This document shows, in pieces, positions 50,001 through 56,000 of a stretch of DNA of 64,000 bases (the first letter of the stretch is position 1; the number at the start of each line of letters is the position of its first letter). The notes beneath the pieces were generated by a model that worked only from the letters and a program-made list of their open reading frames with translations, had not been told where the DNA came from and ran no database searches. The position numbers and the translations under genes were made by a program. Source of the stretch: Eublepharis macularius (taxonomy: Eukaryota > Chordata > Lepidosauria > Squamata > Eublepharidae); contig NC_072799.1 in NCBI RefSeq assembly GCF_028583425.1, positions 89,328,217 through 89,392,216 on the forward strand. Reading direction: 5' to 3'.

Positions 50001-53000
50001 CCTCGCAAGGGCTCGCCAGCTTCTGCCCAGTCCATTTCTCGCTGGATTGTGTCTGCAATTAAACTTTGTTATCAGCAAGCTGGAGTTCGGTGCCCGTTGT
50101 CGATTACTGCTCATTCTACTCGAGCACAAGCTGCCTCTGCTGCCTTCCTGCGAGGAGTGCCACTCCAAGACGTCTGCCAAGCTGCAACGTGGTCTACCGC
50201 TGACACTTTCATTAAACATTATTCCATAGACGTGAATGCACGCCGTGAATCCGCTGTTGGCACGGCTGTTCTGCACTCTCTGTTCTCATAGACACTCACA
50301 CCCGCCCCCATTGGTGAGATGCTAGCTATTCTCCCAATGTGGGGCTGCACAGAAGGACGACGACGATAAACAGGGTTTCTCACCTGTAACTGTTGATCGT
50401 CGAGTCTCTTCTGTGCAGACACACATTCCCTCCCGCCTGCCCCGCTGTGAGTGCTTGGTTTACTCCATTGTTTCTCCGGCGGCTCAGGTGAACTGAGGGA
50501 ATGCCGGGGACGTTCGGGTACTTGTACTTCAAAATTGGCGGGAACACCGGCGCGCATGCGCGGTGGGCCCGAACGTCCCCGTCACATTTCTAGAAGCTAA
50601 AAGAATCTTCTCCGCGGCTGGCCTGCGCCTGCGCAGTCCCCAATGTGTGTCTGCACAGAAGAGACTCGACGATCAACAGTTACAGGTGAGAAACCCTGTT
50701 TATCCGATCAAGGGCCTGCCTTCGGAACACGACCAGTGCGAGCCGATTCAGCGGGCCTCGGAGCCGATGACGTCGGAGTCGGAGTCGGATCCGACGGCTT
50801 GGGCACCGACCCAGCCGGAATGTTCGGATCTGAAGAAGTCCTCGGCACCTTCGGAGCCGATGTGGCGGTCAGTTCCGACCTCGACGGGGACCTGGAACGG
50901 CGCCGCTTCCGAGTCGGATCCGACTGCGGAGTGGAGTGCTTGCGACCCGACGCGGAACTCGCAGCCTCCTTCGGATCCGGGGTCGGGTGTTGGGCTTGTC
51001 GGCGATCCGGCGAGCGGGAACGCGAAGTGGAAGCGGCCCTTCGGACAGATTCCGTCTCAGGGGGGGTGTCAACCGTCCCACCAGCCGGTGGCGGCCCCCC
51101 CGAGGTACCCGGGGCCCCCGACGCCCGCATCGCCCTTCTCCACAGCAGGGCGTTCAGCCTATTCGCCCTCTCAGCCCTCGCCTTCGGGGTGAACCGTTGG
51201 CAGTGCTCACATTTCCCGACGATGTGCCCTTCGCCCAGGCACTCGAGGCACACGGAGTGACCGTCCGTCCTCGTCATCTTTGTGGAGCAGGTGGAACAGC
51301 GCTTAAAAAGCGACTTCTCAGACATCTTCACGATCAGAAAAAGTTTCCTCAGGAAAAGTTTCCTCAGAAAAGCAGACAGCTAGATCTTCACCGGTCGGCG
51401 GCAAAGAAGAAACTGAGGGGAAAGGGGGCGACGTCGCCCAATGTCGCTCGGGCGGGAAACGGCCGCGCATGCGCATTGGGTCGGACGTGCACCCCCTAGT
51501 GGACGTTTGCTAGAAAAGAAAAATCCGGTCGGCAGGCCTGCGCAGGCGCAGTCCCATGTGGGGCTGCACAGAAGACGGACAGTGAATGAAGGTTGTGACC
51601 ATGTCCTGCCCTTTATGCTCATCTGCCCATCTGTCCTCCCCCCTCACAAACGGACTACAAGAAAAAAGCAAATGGAAACAAGCCATTCAAATGCCTGAAG
51701 GAGAAAAACCCATCAGAAGTTTTGTTTTCTGCTGATCTTGTTATAGGAGGAGAGGGATTAAGGCGCCCTTTTCCTCCATCTCAGAATGAGCAGCAGAAGG
51801 GCATAATGAGGCGAAGGATTCCTGCCAAGGCTTGTGATGCTGTTTACAACTGAAGAGGGAGGAATTAAAGAACACAGCTAGCTCTTCAGGGGAAAGGGGA
51901 GGTCTCTGGACCTGGAGAGCTGCATGGGGGTCCAACTGGGAAGCCAGAGGGGGTTGGACTGAGACCCCACACTGACAGCTGCCTATCCAAAGAGCATGTA
52001 TCAATTTCATCTTCTTATCATTGCCAGCAGGCAAATTTATTGTCTGCCTTTCTCACTGAGACTCAAGGTGGACTACACAACATAGGTCAATATGCTCAAC
52101 GGCTGGGGCATTCAAAAAACAGCACAACAAAAGAGGGGCTGCAGAAATTTGAAAACGAGCATAAATCCAAATACAGAGGTGAAACACTGCTGAAACAAAA
52201 CAAGATTTTTTTATGCATGCCAAAGCAGCCTGATCTATAATACTTTAAATATAAAGCAGAAGGAAAGAGGACTGCTGGGAAGCCCCTCCCTCTTCTCCTA
52301 GTAAGAAGACGGCACTTGGTTCTCTTTGTAACAGAAACTTGTGAAGAGTTTCACTCAAAGCCTTTAGGAATGGAATAAAGGTGAACATTGCACTTCCAAT
52401 TTTTCATTAACCAAATAAACTCTCTGCCACCTGAAATGAGCCTGAACGTACATTTTCCGGTTCAACTCCAATGTCCTCACAGAATTTCTCCATTCCCTCA
52501 GGACCCACAATATCATCTGTTCCTACAACCAAATGAGACTGTTACTTTCACTTGAACATGCAGTTCTGTGTACCCAACAGCCAAATATACAACTGATCAC
52601 ATACATTGCTCACGCATAATGCAATGGGTAGCAAGATCCAGATTCACACACTTCCAGCTTAGGCCTCATCTGTAGCTCCCAACCTTAAAAATACACTCCT
52701 TAGAACAGACTAAAATAGAAAGAAGAGATTTCTGTATTCCTTAAAGAACAGGGCAGGTTTGAAAGGCTTCCCCTACGAAACATAGTTTAAATTACAATCA
52801 AGCCCAATTGTATTCATCTGATCTATAAACTATTAGCCTGTTAAATATGCAGTGATTTAGAACAGCTGCTCTTTGCGTCATATTTACTAACTATAATTTT
52901 CATTAATGCAACCCGTAGGCTGGATCCAGCCAGCTTTTTAACTCAATCTGTGCTCAAGAAGGGATTGACCAGGGATCCCAGAGGTTTTTAGCCTTCCTCT

Positions 53001-56000
53001 GGACATCGAGCAGGAGTCAATGGGAGAGTAGGGAGTGTAGATGTGAATTCCTTGTATTGCACACGGTGTTGGACTGGATGGCCTTGGGTCCCTTCCAACT
53101 CTATGATCCCATGATTCATCCAATTTTCCTCTCTACTATGTGGCTTTTGTCCATGCAGTACCCATGGTCTCCGGAGAAGTCTTTTGGGTAATCAAAGGGG
53201 AGTCCCTCCTCTCTTTTTCAGCAGCAGAAAAGCTGACTAGATCCAATGCAAGAAGTATATTTTTAAACTAGCTGTCATTTGAGCCGAGATTCAAGTTGTG
53301 TTAGCAGTGAAAAGGTCATTAATTTCTTCATTCTTTCAAGAGACTACAGCATTTGAAATAGGCTGCACTTCTGAAACAGCAGTTTTATAATCTACATATA
53401 GCAGTTTTAAAAAATATTTATTCAGACTAGGAGTGGTATGTGAATACTGTTCTTAAAATGTCAGCATTGTCAGAGTAACCATGTATAAGCCATGTACATG
53501 TCTCTCCTTACCAGCATATTCATAGAACCATTCTAAGCACCTTTTGCTTGAGAACATGTCATCTTCTGTCTTTATTCTAGCAGAATCGTATTTTCTGTAC
53601 ATGCTGTCAAAGTTGAAAAGTTAATGTTTTCATTTCTCCAAGCAAAACAGAAAGGAAGGGGGAAGGGAGGTGACAGAGATGTCCCTATTCTCACATCCAT
53701 CTCACGACTATCAGATAGTGGAGCATATTCAGGTCCCTATCCATGAGAGATTTAGATACACTTAATTCCACTTAAATTGATGGATTCAAGTGGATTTAAG
53801 TACGCCTAATTCTGCTCTAGATTGTGGCCAAAGGCTGCAATTAGATTTAAATTGAGTTGGCAAGAAGTTTCTTCAATTCTGTAGACCTGGACAGCCCAGG
53901 TGAGCCTGATCTCATCAGATCTCAGAAGCTAAGCAGGATCGGCCTTGGTTAATCATTGTGTGTGAGACTTCCAACAAAGACCAGGGTTGCAGAGGCAGGC
54001 AATGGCAAACCACCTCTGTTAGACTCTTGCCCTGGAAACCCTGCCAGGAGTCACCATAAGTCAGCTATGACTTGAAGGCACTCTCCACCACCACATATAG
54101 CAATATCCCATCAAATCACAGAAATTAAGCAGGGTCAGTACCTGCCTGGGGGACTGCCAAGGAAGGTGGAGATTGTTCTGCAGAAGAAGGCAATGGCTCC
54201 CCACGTGCCTTGAAAACCCCTTGATGGAGTTACCATAAGTCAGTTGTGACTTGTCAGCACACACACATACATTTAGCATGGATCTATAAATAGATTACTT
54301 AGCTGAAATTTCAATATAATGTTCACTGAGGCAAGTGAGCAATCCTGCTCTTTAGCTTAATAGTTAAGTTTTACAGATTAATTCTTGCAAAGCAATTAAT
54401 GAATTAGATGTCAACAACAGATACCAGAATGCATTCATTTAAACAATTTCAATTTATTCATATTCCCACTAGTACTTTATTTTTCCCTCTATTCAGCTCT
54501 CTCAGATAAGTCTCAGTAGGTGGACAAAGCTTCATATGCAATTACATATACATACTGCATTGTTAAGACACAAATACCCCTATTAACACCCTCATCTCAT
54601 ATCTGAAAGATAAGAATCTTAACAGCAAGTTCCATTCTTTGTTTTCTATTAAGCAATGTTACTTGGATTGTTCTAACTTCAAATGCCTTTGTTATTTTAA
54701 CTTTGTTAATATGAATCAATTATTTGAAAGTATTTTAAATGCATTTACAAATACACACATACACACAAAAGTCATTAAAATATTCTGTTGGTCTACTATT
54801 GTTATACTTTTAATAAATGTGTATTTTCCAGGAACACTGAGAAGGAAAAAATCTCAGACCTTGTTGCAAATAAATTCCAAGTGCCGAGTAATATTCTTAT
54901 TGCTCAGAGCACTATATGTTCTCCCCCGCTACAAATAAAAAGTGAAAGACCCATTAGTTCAATTTTTAAAAATGCTCCATCCTAAGCAACCTTCTATGAG
55001 GTGAGGTATTCTCTTTATGCTGGGCTGTTACATGTCAAAACTAAACACAGATTTCAAAGAGCTCTCTACTGAGAACAAAGGTAGAGTTGAAATTTGAGTC
55101 CGTATCTCTAAACTGCTCCTGACTGCTCACCATACAATGGCAGCACAAAGTCTTACCGCCTCCCAAACCCAGACATACCCATCGTGTCTACTTTTTTTAG
55201 CTGACAGGTCATCTCCCGCTGTGGGTCTCCTCTTTTTTCTTGGAGGCATCACTTTGCTAAAGCAGTCTGATGAACTGCAAGACCTGAGATTTCCTATGGA
55301 AGTAATTTAAGAAAACAACACACGGATTAAACAGATGCGTAATTCGTAACGGCCACAATTACAATCAACTCAAGTAATAGGAAATCTCTAGACATAATAT
55401 GATAACTTACTATAATCTATTTTAAGGTTAAGAAAAGTTGAATTACTACCCACTGGAGCATTATAGAAATCTAGATGATATTTGTTTACATTCCAATTCA
55501 TTCTTGATAATGAAACGTGTGTATTCTAGCCCCATCTGCTTGCACCATCTATCTTCCCCATCAGCCAATGCAAACATCAACAGCACGCAAGTTCCACCCT
55601 TCTCTCTCCCTATGTGGTGCACTTGCAAAAAATTTTTAAAAGCCAAGAATCCTGCTGCCATTGGTTGCTCAATCTCCCTAGCTGTTCTGGGTGACAGCTG
55701 AAATCCTGAGAACTGGATTTCTAAGTGGGTCCCCAACTTTAACAGCAAACAATTATAAGAGTCCCTATCAGGAGGGCAGTGAATCAAAGCGACCCATGGA
55801 TAAGACAGGAGTTCATGCAGGGTAGAAGAAGTCCCCAAAGCATGCAGGAAAACATTAGTAAGTTTATTCAATGGTTGTTGTGGGTTTTCCGGGATGTATT
55901 GCCGTGGTCTTGGCATTGTAGTTCCTGACGTTTCGCCAGCAGCTGTGGCTGGCATCTTCAGAGGTGTAGCACCAAAAGACAGAGATCTCTCAGTGTCACA

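Larger units (their letters stand above)
44941..50703 (+). mobile_element. nested DIRS-type YR retrotransposon, looks whole
   Basis: A 5.76-kb element inside the gag region of the outer one, in the opposite direction. Parts: 5' inverted repeat (about 44941-45125), Gag-like frame (45229-47358), RT-RNase H frame (47380-49275), overlapping recombinase frame (about 48753-50291), internal complementary region (50334-50428), 3' inverted repeat (about 50493-50703). It looks whole, and must be younger than its host element. Its coding sequence is clearly different from the outer element, so it is a separate subfamily and not a duplicated copy. No target duplication is obvious, as usual for DIRS. Confidence 0.93.
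40113..51584 (-). mobile_element. outer DIRS-type YR retrotransposon, split by a nested DIRS
   Basis: DIRS elements copy through an RNA and integrate with a tyrosine recombinase. Read on the - strand, this one has: inverted terminal repeats (about 51567-51394 and 40335-40160), a gag start (51331-50708), the nested element (50703-44941), the gag remainder (about 44940-43416), RT-RNase H with a methyltransferase-like C-part (43394-41511), a recombinase in an overlapping frame (about 42129-40513), and an internal complementary region (40470-40382) matching both outer ends. Without the guest it is about 5.7 kb, normal for the family. Apart from the nested insertion it looks nearly whole, so it is young. 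It lies in a DCUN1D4 intron in the same sense as the gene. Confidence 0.92.

Noticed and set aside
55461-55955. 164-codon - strand frame
   Set aside because: Part is the Penelope-like repeat arm (same peptide as in the other arm) and the rest shows no conserved domain.
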